From NCBI GenBank assembly GCA_002398565.1, contig DGZP01000006.1, positions 8,392 through 48,152 of the forward strand: DNA of 39,761 nucleotides, read 5' to 3'. This document shows positions 26,100 through 34,847 of this stretch, piece by piece. Under the pieces are notes generated by a model. It was not told the DNA's origin. It saw only the letters and a list, made by a program, of their open reading frames with translations, and did no database searches. This DNA comes from Proteiniphilum sp. UBA4977 (lineage in GTDB: Bacteria > Bacteroidota > Bacteroidia > Bacteroidales > Dysgonomonadaceae). Made by a program: the position numbers and the translations under genes. Every line of letters begins with the position of its first letter. Within the stretch, counting starts at the first letter, position 1.

Positions 26100-29051
26100 A
26101 TGAAGTTTAAAGAACTATTTATTTTTATTCTGTTTTTAAGTATATCACTTTTTCTGAATGGACAACAGATTAGTCTTGTTGAGAAGCCTGCCACAGGATC
26201 ATTCAGCCTCTGTTTTCCTTCAGTGGAAACACAAGTTGTGTTGGATCCGCATGATCCAGTATCGGTAAGAACGGCTGCCACCCTTTTCTCCAACGATGTG
26301 AAAATGGTTACAGGTCATCAGCCATCTCTAAAGAATGTGGAAAACTTTTCAGCTTCACAAATTGTTCTGGTGGGCACGCTTGAGAACAACCGGCTCATCC
26401 GTGAACTGGTGCAAAAAAAGAAAATATCGGCAGATGAGATAGAAGGGGAGTGGGAGCGGTTTTTGATCCAGGTGGTGGATAATCCCTTCCCCAATGTGAG
26501 CAAGGCTTTGGTGGTCGCAGGAAGCGACCGCAGAGGCGCTGCCTACGGACTCTTCACCATCTCCGAAAATATCGGAGTCTCACCCTGGTACTGGTGGGCC
26601 GATGTGCCGGTGGAAAAGCGAAGTGAACTGCATCTGACGGTGGAACGGTTTGTCTCCCAAAAACCTTCCGTCAAGTTCAGGGGACTTTTTATCAACGACG
26701 AGGACTGGGGGTTGCTCCCCTGGGCCAAACATACCTTCGACCCGGAACTGAAGGATATCGGTCCCAAAACCTATGAGAAGGTATATGAGCTGTTGCTCCG
26801 TCTCAAGGCCAACTATCTCTGCCCAGCCATGCACGAGGCATCCGGAGCCTTTAACAAGTACCCGGAGAATAAGGTAGTAGCCGACTCGTTCGGCATCGTG
26901 ATGGGTTCGGTGCATCCCGAGCCGCTCCTCTTCAACAACGCCAGTGAGTGGGACACCAAGACCATGGGCGAGTGGAACTATATGACCAACAAGGAGGGAA
27001 TCCTGAGGGCGCTGGAGAAAAGAGTCAGGGAGAACTCACCTTATGAAAATGTCTATACCCTGGCTTTGAGAGGTCTCCACGACAAGGCGATGACCGGCAA
27101 CTATACACTCGAAGAGCGGGTGAAGCTGGTGGGTGAGGCGCTCAAGGACCAGCGGGAGCTATTGCTCAAGTACATTGACAAACCCATCGAGGAGATACCC
27201 CAGGCTTTTACCCCTTACAAGGAGGTGCTCGAGATCTACCTGAAAGGTCTGGAGCTACCGGAGGATGTAATTCTGGTATGGCCGGACGACAACTACGGCT
27301 ACATGAAACAGCTGAGCAACGCCGATGAACAGAAGCGTTCCGGCGGGTCTGGAGTCTATTACCACGCTTCCTACCTTGGTATCCCGCACGATTACCTCTG
27401 GCTTGCTTCCACCCCCCCCTCACTGATGTACGAAGAGCTGAAGAAGGCCTATGATACCGGTGCTGATCGCCTTTGGCTCCTCAATGCGGGGGATATCAAA
27501 TCGTGTGAGTTCCCGGTGACTCTTTTTCTCGATATGGCCTACGACCTGGAAAAATTCTCGTTTGAGAATATTGCAGATTACAACGCGAAGTGGCTGAGCA
27601 GCCTCTTTGGCGAACAGTATTACGATGCCTTCCATGAAATCACCAATGAATATTTCCGGCTGGCTTTTATCCGCAAACCGGAGTTCACGGGTTGGGGATA
27701 TGAGTGGAACACCTTCAGCCACGGACGAGAGCGTCACACCGACACCGATTTCTCCTTTGCCAACTACCGGGAGGCTGAGACACGCATTGCCGACTACACC
27801 CGTATTGGCAGTATGGCGGAAAAGATCCTGAATGAGCTGCCGGAGAAGATGAAACCCTCCTTCTTCCAGCTGCTTTACTATCCCGTGAAGGGAGCGGAGC
27901 TGATGAACAAGAAGTGGCTCACCGCACAGCGGAACAGAGACTACATTGCTCAGGAGAGGGTTCTGGCCAATAAGTTGAGAGACAAGGCAAAACATTATTA
28001 CGACACCCTCTACCACATCAGTTACGAATACAACGACCTGATGGATGGCAAATGGAAGAGAATCTTGTCGCTCAGACAGGGAGTTACCGCCTCATACTTC
28101 GAGATGCCAAAACTGGACTCCGTAGCGATTGCTCCGAAGCCAGCAATGGGGCTCTATCCCGAAGGACGGGAGCCACTGAAAGGTGTGAGCAGCTTCCTCT
28201 CTCTGCCTGCCTTCAGCAGGTATTTCGACCAGACAACCTATTTCGTGGATATCTACAACAAGGGTGAAGGCTCCTTCCGCTGGAAGGTGAAACCTTCGGC
28301 CGACTGGATCCGCGTGAGTAGCAGAGGGGGTACTGTGAGCGGTGAAGAACGTCTGTGGGTTTCGGTGGACTGGAGCAAGGCGCCTCTGGGTGAATCGGTA
28401 CAGGGCTACCTGGAGTTTTCTGTAGGCAGGAAAAAGGAGAAGGTGATGGTTTCACTTTTCAATCCTCCTACACCCACCAGTGAGGAACTATCGGGTTTGT
28501 TCGTGGAGAATAACGGTGTTGTCTCCATTGCAGGAGCTGATTTCCACAGGAAGAGAGAGAGCGATGAGGTGAAGATGCAGCTCATCGAAAACCTGGGTGT
28601 GGAGAACCGTGCGGTGATGATGGGCGATCCTACCGGCAAGGTGCTCAATCCCCGAAACCACAACAACCCCGGTGTGGAATATGATTTTTATACCTTCCAC
28701 CATGGCCCGGTGGATGTCTATACCTATGTGCTGCCTGTCTTCCCGCTCAGCTCCGACAGGGATTTCAACTTCCATGAGCAGAACTCCTCCCAGACCCGCT
28801 ATGCGGTCTGCATCGATGAGGGTCCGGTGGCTTTACCCTCCTCATCGGCACCCGAATATACCCAGACCTGGTACGAGAATGTGTTACGCAACGCAGCGGT
28901 CAATAAATCCACTTTCTACATCAACAAGCCCGGAAAACATACGCTCCACATCCGATGTGGAGATCCCGGCATGGTCATTCAGAAGATTGTGCTCGATTTC
29001 GGCGGGATGAAGAAGTCCTATACCGGCCCTGCCATCACAAAAGCCCAATGA
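26100..29051 (+). CDS. Glycoside hydrolase family 115 (alpha-glucuronidase), copy 2
   Basis: A 983-aa secreted enzyme with signal MKFKELFIFILFLSISLFLN. An ATG five bases upstream (26095) runs into a stop at once, so 26100 is the start. It has all GH115 blocks seen in the first copy: SDRRGAAYGLFTISENIGVS, PWYWWADVPVEKR, FINDEDWGLLPWA, FNKYPENKVVADSFGIVMGS, HPEPLLFNNASEWD, WPDDNYGYMKQLSNADEQ and LWLLNAGDIKSCEFP, then an Ig/BACON-like strand set (FRWKVKPSADWIRVSS) and the C-terminal sandwich. It retains a longer RKPEFTGWGYEWNTF loop than copy 1. It is more GC-rich than copy 1 and the isomerase (32 G/C in the line starting at 26941), suggesting the copies did not arise by a recent local duplication. 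First gene of the repeat-controlled operon. Confidence 0.92.
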   Translation: MKFKELFIFILFLSISLFLNGQQISLVEKPATGSFSLCFPSVETQVVLDPHDPVSVRTAATLFSNDVKMVTGHQPSLKNVENFSASQIVLVGTLENNRLIRELVQKKKISADEIEGEWERFLIQVVDNPFPNVSKALVVAGSDRRGAAYGLFTISENIGVSPWYWWADVPVEKRSELHLTVERFVSQKPSVKFRGLFINDEDWGLLPWAKHTFDPELKDIGPKTYEKVYELLLRLKANYLCPAMHEASGAFNKYPENKVVADSFGIVMGSVHPEPLLFNNASEWDTKTMGEWNYMTNKEGILRALEKRVRENSPYENVYTLALRGLHDKAMTGNYTLEERVKLVGEALKDQRELLLKYIDKPIEEIPQAFTPYKEVLEIYLKGLELPEDVILVWPDDNYGYMKQLSNADEQKRSGGSGVYYHASYLGIPHDYLWLASTPPSLMYEELKKAYDTGADRLWLLNAGDIKSCEFPVTLFLDMAYDLEKFSFENIADYNAKWLSSLFGEQYYDAFHEITNEYFRLAFIRKPEFTGWGYEWNTFSHGRERHTDTDFSFANYREAETRIADYTRIGSMAEKILNELPEKMKPSFFQLLYYPVKGAELMNKKWLTAQRNRDYIAQERVLANKLRDKAKHYYDTLYHISYEYNDLMDGKWKRILSLRQGVTASYFEMPKLDSVAIAPKPAMGLYPEGREPLKGVSSFLSLPAFSRYFDQTTYFVDIYNKGEGSFRWKVKPSADWIRVSSRGGTVSGEERLWVSVDWSKAPLGESVQGYLEFSVGRKKEKVMVSLFNPPTPTSEELSGLFVENNGVVSIAGADFHRKRESDEVKMQLIENLGVENRAVMMGDPTGKVLNPRNHNNPGVEYDFYTFHHGPVDVYTYVLPVFPLSSDRDFNFHEQNSSQTRYAVCIDEGPVALPSSSAPEYTQTWYENVLRNAAVNKSTFYINKPGKHTLHIRCGDPGMVIQKIVLDFGGMKKSYTGPAITKAQ

Positions 29052-29055
29052 TCGT

Positions 29056-30483
29056 ATGCATAGAATGAGCATCAGAAAAACATTCTCCTTGTTGGCCGGT
29101 TTGCCGGCAATTGCTGGTTATGGGCAAAATGATGCCCGACCCAACGTGCTGTTGATCATGGTCGATGACCTACGTCCCGAGCTAGGCTGTTACGGCGAGG
29201 AAGCAATTCGCACGCCAGTGATGGATTCGCTGGCGAACCACTCGCTGTTGTTCCGCAATGCCTATTGCAATGCACCTGTCAGCGGTGCCTCCAGAGCCAG
29301 CATGCTGACAGGTCTCTATCCGAAACTGCCGGAACGGTTCACCCATGCCTATACCTATGCGGAGAAGGATGCACCGGATGCGATACCCCTGCCACGGTGG
29401 TTCAGGGATCACGGGTATCACACCCTCTCCAATGGCAAGGTGTTCCACAACGTGGATGACCATGCCACTGCCTGGAGTGAGCAACCCTGGAGGGTCCACA
29501 GGGAGGGGTATGAGTCGCATTGGGCTGTCTACAACAAGTGGGAGCTATGGATGAGTGATGTCTCTGCCAGAACCATTCATCCCAAAACGATGCGGGGACC
29601 CTTCTACGAGTCTGCAGAGGTGTCCGACTCCGCCTATCAGGATGGGAAGGTGGCACTGAAAACGATCGCTGACCTGCGAAGAATGAAGGAGCAGAATCAA
29701 CCCTTTTTCCTGGCATGCGGCTTCTGGCGACCCCACCTCCCGTTCAACGCCCCCAAGAAGTATTGGGATCTGTACAACAGGGAGGAGATCCCCCTGGCAG
29801 ATAATTTCTACCGCTCCGAGGGGTTGCCCCAACAGGTGAAAGCACCTACTGAAATCAACTCCTACGGGGGAGTGGGAGATAAGTCGGAGGAAGATTTTCA
29901 GCGACTGGCAAAACATGGTTATTATGCCTGTGTGAGCTATGTGGATGCCCAGATAGGGTTATTGCTCAACGAGCTGAGGGAACTCTCGTTGGAGGAGTCC
30001 ACCATCGTGGTGATTCTGGGCGACCATGGGTGGCAACTGGGAGAGCACTCCTTCTGGGGTAAGCATACCCTGATGAAACGTTCCACACAGATACCCCTGA
30101 TCATTCACCTGCCCGGACAAAAGGGCGCAAAGTCAGACCTCATGGTGGAGCTGGTGGATCTCTACCCCACACTGTGCGACCTGACAGGGATACCACAACC
30201 GGAAGGCCAGCTGCAAGGACTGAGCTTCGCTCCCTCTTTTACCGATTCCCGCTTCAAGGGTAAAGAGGCTGTTTTTGTACAGTGGGGCAATGGTGACAAT
30301 GCGATCAACAGACGCTATAGCTATGCCAAATGGAGAGACAAGCGAAATGATACGGAGGCTGAGATGATGTTCGACCATCAGCGGGATCCAGAGGAGAACC
30401 GCAACGTTGCAGATGAGAGGGCCTATCGTCCTATGAAAAATCATCTTTCCCGTTTGATCGACCACCTCAGAAGCAAGCTCTGA
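29056..30483 (+). CDS. Serine-type (iduronate-2-sulfatase-like) sulfatase
   Basis: A 475-aa S1-family sulfatase with a weak signal peptide (residues 1-24, cut before NDARPN); a start at 29065 is equally possible. Metal-binding DD at residues 37-38 lies in MVDDLRPELGCYG. The active-site sequence is SGASRASMLTG (Ser76-Arg80), which fits the C/S-x-P/A-x-R motif in its serine form, so formylglycine would have to be made by a radical SAM anSME-type enzyme (not seen in this window). The later metal and substrate block GDHGWQLGEHSFWGKHTLMK is intact. It resembles iduronate-2-sulfatase-like subfamilies, but carbohydrate specificity within S1 cannot be read. It starts 4 bp after GH115 copy 2, implying that the target glycan carries sulfate, possibly near glucuronic acid. 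Confidence 0.9.
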   Translation: MHRMSIRKTFSLLAGLPAIAGYGQNDARPNVLLIMVDDLRPELGCYGEEAIRTPVMDSLANHSLLFRNAYCNAPVSGASRASMLTGLYPKLPERFTHAYTYAEKDAPDAIPLPRWFRDHGYHTLSNGKVFHNVDDHATAWSEQPWRVHREGYESHWAVYNKWELWMSDVSARTIHPKTMRGPFYESAEVSDSAYQDGKVALKTIADLRRMKEQNQPFFLACGFWRPHLPFNAPKKYWDLYNREEIPLADNFYRSEGLPQQVKAPTEINSYGGVGDKSEEDFQRLAKHGYYACVSYVDAQIGLLLNELRELSLEESTIVVILGDHGWQLGEHSFWGKHTLMKRSTQIPLIIHLPGQKGAKSDLMVELVDLYPTLCDLTGIPQPEGQLQGLSFAPSFTDSRFKGKEAVFVQWGNGDNAINRRYSYAKWRDKRNDTEAEMMFDHQRDPEENRNVADERAYRPMKNHLSRLIDHLRSKL

Positions 30484-30540
30484 AGATCATGATGATGACA
30501 CGCATGAAACAAAAGAATGGGATATAAAAGTTTTGATCAA

Positions 30541-32595
30541 ATGAAAATAACAACATTATTACTTGCTCTGTTATTTGTAGTGACAGCCTGCAAAGAGCAA
30601 TCGAATGAGAAGAAATATCAGTTGGATGCGCTGATCGCACTGAAAACTCCCGGAAACGAGGCTGTTGAATATGGTCTTAAGGAGATCAGTAAAGGGGGAG
30701 CGATCTATCTGGAAGCGGATGAAAAACTACCCCTTACCATCCGCAGAAACGTAAGCGACGGGTCCATCACTGTTACCCTGAAGGCTGAAGAGAATCTCTA
30801 TTTCAACTTCAAGCAGCTGCTTCACACATCCTTCAAACATGAGGATTGCCAGTTCTATATGCCGGGCTTCTGGTACAGGAGAAATCTTCGTTCACCGGAT
30901 CGCGCTCCCTCATTTCACACCTCCGACAGTTGGACGGTACGGGAAGATCGTCTGAGTGCCCCCATGACTGCCATTTTCAATGAGGTGTCCGAAACTTTTA
31001 CCTCTGTGATGCGAATCGATGATTTCAGACATGAAGCCCTTGCGACACATACTGCAGGAGAGGTGATCGTTTCCGGGAAAACATCCATAGGATATACCGG
31101 ATTCGAGAACCTGGAGGGGGAATCGGCCATTTCCTTTGGATTCCCCTATCAGGAGACCCCACGTACCTATATTCGCAAACTGACACTGGCAGAACCGGTG
31201 GAAGCGTTTCACTACCTGCCGGAAGGAACCTTGATGGAGCTTACCTGGCAGATCAGGGAAGGGAAGGCAGCCGATTTCTCCGACTTTGTCCGGCAGATGT
31301 GGGAGTATGGGTTTGATACCTGGCGCCCTGAGCCGGTAGAGACCGGATTCAGCGATTCATTTGTGAAAGAGACGCTGAGCCGTTTTTTTACCTCCAGCTA
31401 TGTGAATGATAAGCCGCTAATATTCAATTCGGGTGAGTGGTTACAGGTGGCTACCTGTGAACCCAATGGTAGGGCAGAGGTGGGTTTTGTGGGTAGGGTG
31501 CTGCTCAATGCCTTTAATGCTCTGGAATATGGAGCGCAGCATGGTCGTCAAGACCTGATCACCAATAGTTATGCAGTATTTAGTAGCTATCTGGAAAATG
31601 GTTTTACTCCCAATGGCTTCTTCAGAGAATTTGTTAACTTCGACAACGACAGTGAAACAGATGTTTACAGTATTCGACGACAATCGGAAGGCATTTATGC
31701 GATATTACATTTCCTTCAGTATGAAAAGAACAACGGCCGTGCTTATCCAGAATGGGAAGAAAGAATTACCTGGATTCTGCAACAGTTTCTTCTCTTGCAG
31801 CATGAAGATGGCAGCTTTCCCAGAAAATTCCGGGATGACCTGAGGCGGGTGGATTCCACCGGTGGTAGTACACCTTCTGCAACCCTGCCCCTGGTAATGG
31901 CTTCCTCCTATTTCAACAATGATCATTACCTGCAGGCGGCAAAAAGAACAGTCGACTATTTAGAGAAAGAAATTATATCGAAAGCCGACTACTTTTCATC
32001 CACGTTGGATGCAAATTGTGAAGACAAGGAAGCTTCACTCTATGCTTCAACAGCTACCTATTATTTGGCTTTGGTGAGTAGCGGAGAGGAACAGCAGCGC
32101 TATGCTGACTTGACCCGTAAATCGGCTTACTTTGCCTTGTCGTGGTATTATGTATGGGATGTGCCATTTGCCCCTGGGCAGATGATTGGCGATATCGGGT
32201 TCAAAACGCGCGGATGGGGCAATGTATCCGTAGAAAACAACCATATAGATGTGTTTATATTTGAGTTTGGGTCGGTGTTGAAATGGTTATCAAAACGATA
32301 CAACGAACCTCGTTTTTTACAGTTTCTTGCTGTCATATCTTCTTCTATGCGTCAGTTGTTGCCCTTCGAAGGGCATTTGTGTGGGGTGGCGAAGTCAGGT
32401 TTTTATCCTGAAGTGGTGCAGCATACCCACTGGGATTACGGCAGAAATGGGAAAGGATTTTATAACAATATTTTTGCACCGGGATGGACGGTGGCTTCCC
32501 TCTGGGAATTGCTCACCCCTGAAAGGACGGAACAGTTTTTACAATCGTCTCAAACCCCTCGAAAGAGTAAAAAAGATGAAATACCTTCTACATGA
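30541..32595 (+). CDS. Uncharacterised lipoprotein, possible alpha/alpha-toroid carbohydrate enzyme
   Basis: 684 aa from the ATG at 30541; the frame is open from 30517, but the lipoprotein signal MKITTLLLALLFVVTAC starts here. I do not recognise a named family. The first 250 or so residues look beta-rich (for example TYIRKLTLAEPVEAFHYLPE). From about residue 270 to 650 the pattern becomes repeating helix pairs with Gly/Asn/aromatic turns: EGIYAILHFLQYEKNNG, EERITWILQQFLLLQHEDGS, AKRTVDYLEKEI, then NNIFAPGWTVASLWELL. This resembles an (alpha/alpha)6 toroid as in several uronide hydrolases and lyases. Candidate functional residues include the HTHWDYG and STGGSTPSAT segments. It sits after a sulfatase and GH115, so a role on uronic-acid-containing oligosaccharides is plausible inference only. 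Confidence 0.7.
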   Translation: MKITTLLLALLFVVTACKEQSNEKKYQLDALIALKTPGNEAVEYGLKEISKGGAIYLEADEKLPLTIRRNVSDGSITVTLKAEENLYFNFKQLLHTSFKHEDCQFYMPGFWYRRNLRSPDRAPSFHTSDSWTVREDRLSAPMTAIFNEVSETFTSVMRIDDFRHEALATHTAGEVIVSGKTSIGYTGFENLEGESAISFGFPYQETPRTYIRKLTLAEPVEAFHYLPEGTLMELTWQIREGKAADFSDFVRQMWEYGFDTWRPEPVETGFSDSFVKETLSRFFTSSYVNDKPLIFNSGEWLQVATCEPNGRAEVGFVGRVLLNAFNALEYGAQHGRQDLITNSYAVFSSYLENGFTPNGFFREFVNFDNDSETDVYSIRRQSEGIYAILHFLQYEKNNGRAYPEWEERITWILQQFLLLQHEDGSFPRKFRDDLRRVDSTGGSTPSATLPLVMASSYFNNDHYLQAAKRTVDYLEKEIISKADYFSSTLDANCEDKEASLYASTATYYLALVSSGEEQQRYADLTRKSAYFALSWYYVWDVPFAPGQMIGDIGFKTRGWGNVSVENNHIDVFIFEFGSVLKWLSKRYNEPRFLQFLAVISSSMRQLLPFEGHLCGVAKSGFYPEVVQHTHWDYGRNGKGFYNNIFAPGWTVASLWELLTPERTEQFLQSSQTPRKSKKDEIPST

Positions 32596-32694
32596 ATCAC
32601 TTGTTCACTGAGCAGTAATTAATTGGCGAAAACTATCACATTGAGAAAGCTATTATCACCGATGTGGAAAAATCATCATTGATTTTTGGAAATA

Positions 32695-33033
32695 TCAAAG
32701 GAAATCTTTTCTCATTGGGCTAAATACATCTATCAGTAGACCTGCTTCGAGGCATTGTGTACCATGAGGAAGATTGGGAGCGATATAAAGTCCATCCCCT
32801 TCTTTAACGACATTTATTTCGCCATCTATGTTAAATTCAAAAATACCACTTGCTACATAAGTAGTCTGCGAATGGGGATGGGAGTGCATCTCTCCCACTG
32901 CACCTTTCTGAAATTTGACCTTCACGAGCATCATCTGCTCATCGTAACCCATTATCTGGCGTTGTATTCCTGGACCGGTCACTTGCCATTCTGCCTTATC
33001 TTGCATTAAAAAGGAACCACTTCGTACCGACAT
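32695..33033 (-). CDS. kdgF: KdgF-like cupin (uronate ring-opening)
   Basis: 112 aa from the ATG at 33033 (a TTG three codons earlier is less likely). It is a single small cupin with no signal peptide. The metal-site pattern EMHSHPHSQTTYV gives His50, His52 and Gln56, and the second cupin motif has NLPHG (His90), matching KdgF-type proteins. KdgF helps convert the unsaturated uronates left by polysaccharide lyases into the open-ring 4-deoxy-5-keto form. It is on the minus strand 300 bp downstream of uxuA, so both may respond to uronate. It is convergent with the plus-strand unknown lipoprotein: about 100 bp of AT-rich sequence separate the stops and hold no convincing terminator. Confidence 0.75.
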   Translation of the reverse strand: MSVRSGSFLMQDKAEWQVTGPGIQRQIMGYDEQMMLVKVKFQKGAVGEMHSHPHSQTTYVASGIFEFNIDGEINVVKEGDGLYIAPNLPHGTQCLEAGLLIDVFSPMRKDFL

Positions 33034-33042
33034 AAGCCACAA

Positions 33043-33341
33043 TTTAACTGTAAAATATTAATTGTAATTAATTGTACAAATGATTTGAATGTGTTATAAT
33101 TATTCAAACACAGCAATACTTATACGAACGTACGAATATAATTCAATATTTTGACAATATCAATAGCTTCCAATGAAAAACCAAGATTTGAGAAAAACCT
33201 AAACGATATTCTTTTGGATCCGTCTTTGAAGAAAATGAAGGTAACTTGAATTGCATGAGTCAAATTGATTTTTTTCAACAAAGTTAAGACTTTTCGTTTT
33301 TGAATAGAGGTTCTGCAATGATTTGATTATCAATTATGTAA
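33043..33341. other. AT-rich gap between uxuA and kdgF
   Basis: No gene is seen in this 299-bp gap. On the minus strand it holds a candidate -7 box, an 8-bp palindrome TTGTACAA at 33072-33079, and a short tandem TACGAA repeat near 33122-33135. A weak 6-bp hairpin (TGATTA/TAATCA) overlaps the uxuA stop at about 33322-33342. Any of these could be regulatory; none is conclusive. Confidence 0.4.
33279..33286 (-). promoter_or_regulatory. Candidate -7 box (TAACTTTG) upstream of kdgF
   Basis: Read on the minus strand this is TAACTTTG, identical to the box before susC1. It would start a transcript some 240 nt ahead of kdgF. No TTTG -33 box is seen at the usual spacing, so the call is tentative; kdgF may also be read through from uxuA. 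Confidence 0.35.
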
Positions 33342-34535
33342 TCAATAATTTTGAGGTTCATTTTCAAATTCTATTTCATTCCGTACTACGGCCATCATCC
33401 CTTCCACCTGTGCCAGAGCAAACATTCTCCCTAAGAAGGAGTAGCCCGGATTGTAGTCCTTTTCCGCATCGTTGAGTATCAGCTTGCCATGATCTACCCG
33501 CATGGGTATCTGCGGCCGCTCCCGTTCCAGGATGCGGATCACCTCTATCAGCTTGCCGTTTCCATCCAAGTGCGATGCTTCCATAAAGTTGCCCTCGGGA
33601 AGTAGTTGTGTGCTTCTGAGATGGGCAAAGCCTATCCGGTCTGCAAATTTGCTGGCCAAGGCAGGTACATCATTGTGGGCACCGGCACTCAGTGAACCGG
33701 CGCAAAGGGCGAGACCGTTGCTTCGGGAGGGTAGGGCGCGGAGAATCCAGTTGATATCCTCCTCATTAGTGACAATGCGGGGTAGGCCAAATACAGGGAA
33801 AGGTGGGTCATCGGGGTGGATACATAACATGATGTTTTGCTCTTCTGCCACGGGTATTACCTGCTGGAGGAAATATTGCAGGTTCTCCCGGAGCTTCTTT
33901 CTGTCAATGCCCGCGTACTTCTGTAGCTGTTTTCTAAATTCCACGACCGGATTATTGTTCCCGCCGGATATATTCCGGTGGATAAAACCCTGTGTTTTGA
34001 CAATGATCGTATCGATGAGGATTTCTTTATCTTCTGTAGTCATCTCCTTGTACAGCAGATTCATCTTTTCGATCTCTTCTTCAGTGTAATCTTTCTCTGC
34101 TCCCGCTCTGCGCAAAATCTTACAGTCGAAGCAGGCAAAACGAATCTTGTCGAAATAGAGGGTGGTGGTACCATCGGGAAGCGGGTGGTTCAGGTTGGTA
34201 CGTATCCAGTCGATGGCGGGCATAAAGTTGTAGCATATGGTTTTCACACCGGCTTTACCCAGGTTGGCTAAACTCACTTTATAGTTTTCAATCAACTGAT
34301 CGCGCACGGGGGTAGCATATTTTATCTCCTCGGCCACAGGAAGACTTTCGGCTACCGACCAAACAAGACCTGCATCTTCAATGACTTGTTTCAGCTTATC
34401 TATTGCTTCCCTGCTCCACACCTCTCCGGGAGGAAGGTCGTGTAAGGCGGTAACAATTCCCTCCACGCCAATCTGACGAAGCATATCGAGAGTAATTTTA
34501 TCTTGTGGCCCGAACCAGCGCCAGGTTTTGATCAT
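33342..34535 (-). CDS. uxuA: Mannonate dehydratase
   Basis: A 397-aa cytoplasmic enzyme, the usual UxuA length. It dehydrates D-mannonate to 2-dehydro-3-deoxy-D-gluconate (EC 4.2.1.8), the third step of glucuronate catabolism. Recognisable motifs are the N-terminal TWRWFGPQDKITLDMLRQIG, YNFMPAIDWIRT, the metal-binding HPDDPPFPVFGLPRI, the LCAGSLSAG cysteine block, FAHLRST, and the C-terminal MRVDHGKLILND followed by NPGYSFLGRMFALAQVEGMM. It starts with ATG and has its own divergent promoter region facing the DUF4861 gene. It makes sense as the sink for glucuronate freed by the two GH115 enzymes; UxaC- and UxuB-type enzymes would have to be encoded elsewhere. Confidence 0.96.
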   Translation of the reverse strand: MIKTWRWFGPQDKITLDMLRQIGVEGIVTALHDLPPGEVWSREAIDKLKQVIEDAGLVWSVAESLPVAEEIKYATPVRDQLIENYKVSLANLGKAGVKTICYNFMPAIDWIRTNLNHPLPDGTTTLYFDKIRFACFDCKILRRAGAEKDYTEEEIEKMNLLYKEMTTEDKEILIDTIIVKTQGFIHRNISGGNNNPVVEFRKQLQKYAGIDRKKLRENLQYFLQQVIPVAEEQNIMLCIHPDDPPFPVFGLPRIVTNEEDINWILRALPSRSNGLALCAGSLSAGAHNDVPALASKFADRIGFAHLRSTQLLPEGNFMEASHLDGNGKLIEVIRILERERPQIPMRVDHGKLILNDAEKDYNPGYSFLGRMFALAQVEGMMAVVRNEIEFENEPQNY

Positions 34536-34643
34536 TTGATTTTTCAGTTTTTAAGTTAGTTATTCGTTTTCGGTTTACAGCGATCAGCTTTTGCCGTACA
34601 ATTGTTGGACATACAACGGTTTGCAAGTAATCATTACATAGGA

Positions 34644-34651
34644 CAAAGTTA
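34644..34651 (-). promoter_or_regulatory. uxuA: Candidate -7 promoter box (TAACTTTG) for uxuA
   Basis: On the minus strand the sequence is TAACTTTG, a TAnnTTTG match about 110 bp before the uxuA ATG. No good -33 TTTG is found 19-21 bp further upstream. Confidence 0.5.
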
Positions 34652-34765
34652 GTGATAAAAAATTAGTTCGACCGCTTTTACTGTTTTATCGTGAAATCCA
34701 TATTTTTATATCGTTACAGGCTAAGTCCCTCCGTATAACAGAAAGGAGATAAAAAGGAAAAATAA

Positions 34766-34797
34766 ATTGATATGGCGATATTTATTCACTATGTTTG
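34766..34797 (+). promoter_or_regulatory. Promoter for the DUF4861 gene (ATTG-N20-TATGTTTG)
   Basis: TATGTTTG at 34790-34797 is a full -7 match, and ATTG at 34766-34769 stands 20 bp upstream, near the TTTG -33 consensus. The ATG of the DUF4861 gene follows about 50 bp later. This is the best-formed promoter in the window. Confidence 0.6.
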
Positions 34798-34847
34798 TAA
34801 TACTGATCCAAAAGTATAGGCCAAAATTTCACATTCTAATTGATTAC

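Larger units (their letters stand above)
34536..34847. other. Divergent regulatory region between uxuA and the DUF4861 gene
   Basis: A 312-bp AT-rich region with no gene. It holds back-to-back promoter candidates (minus-strand box at 34644-34651, plus-strand box at 34790-34797) and a palindrome ACAATTGT at 34598-34605 inside the uxuA leader that could be an operator. A shared uronate-responsive regulator is plausible, but no regulator gene is nearby. Confidence 0.5.

Noticed and set aside
27420..28016. Minus-strand frame of 198 codons inside GH115 copy 2
   Set aside because: Antisense to a well-supported enzyme, no domain features, no promoter or leader.
32596..32694. Terminator between the convergent 684-aa lipoprotein gene and kdgF
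   Set aside because: Only a 5-bp TTGAT/ATCAA stem could be found, without a convincing T-run.
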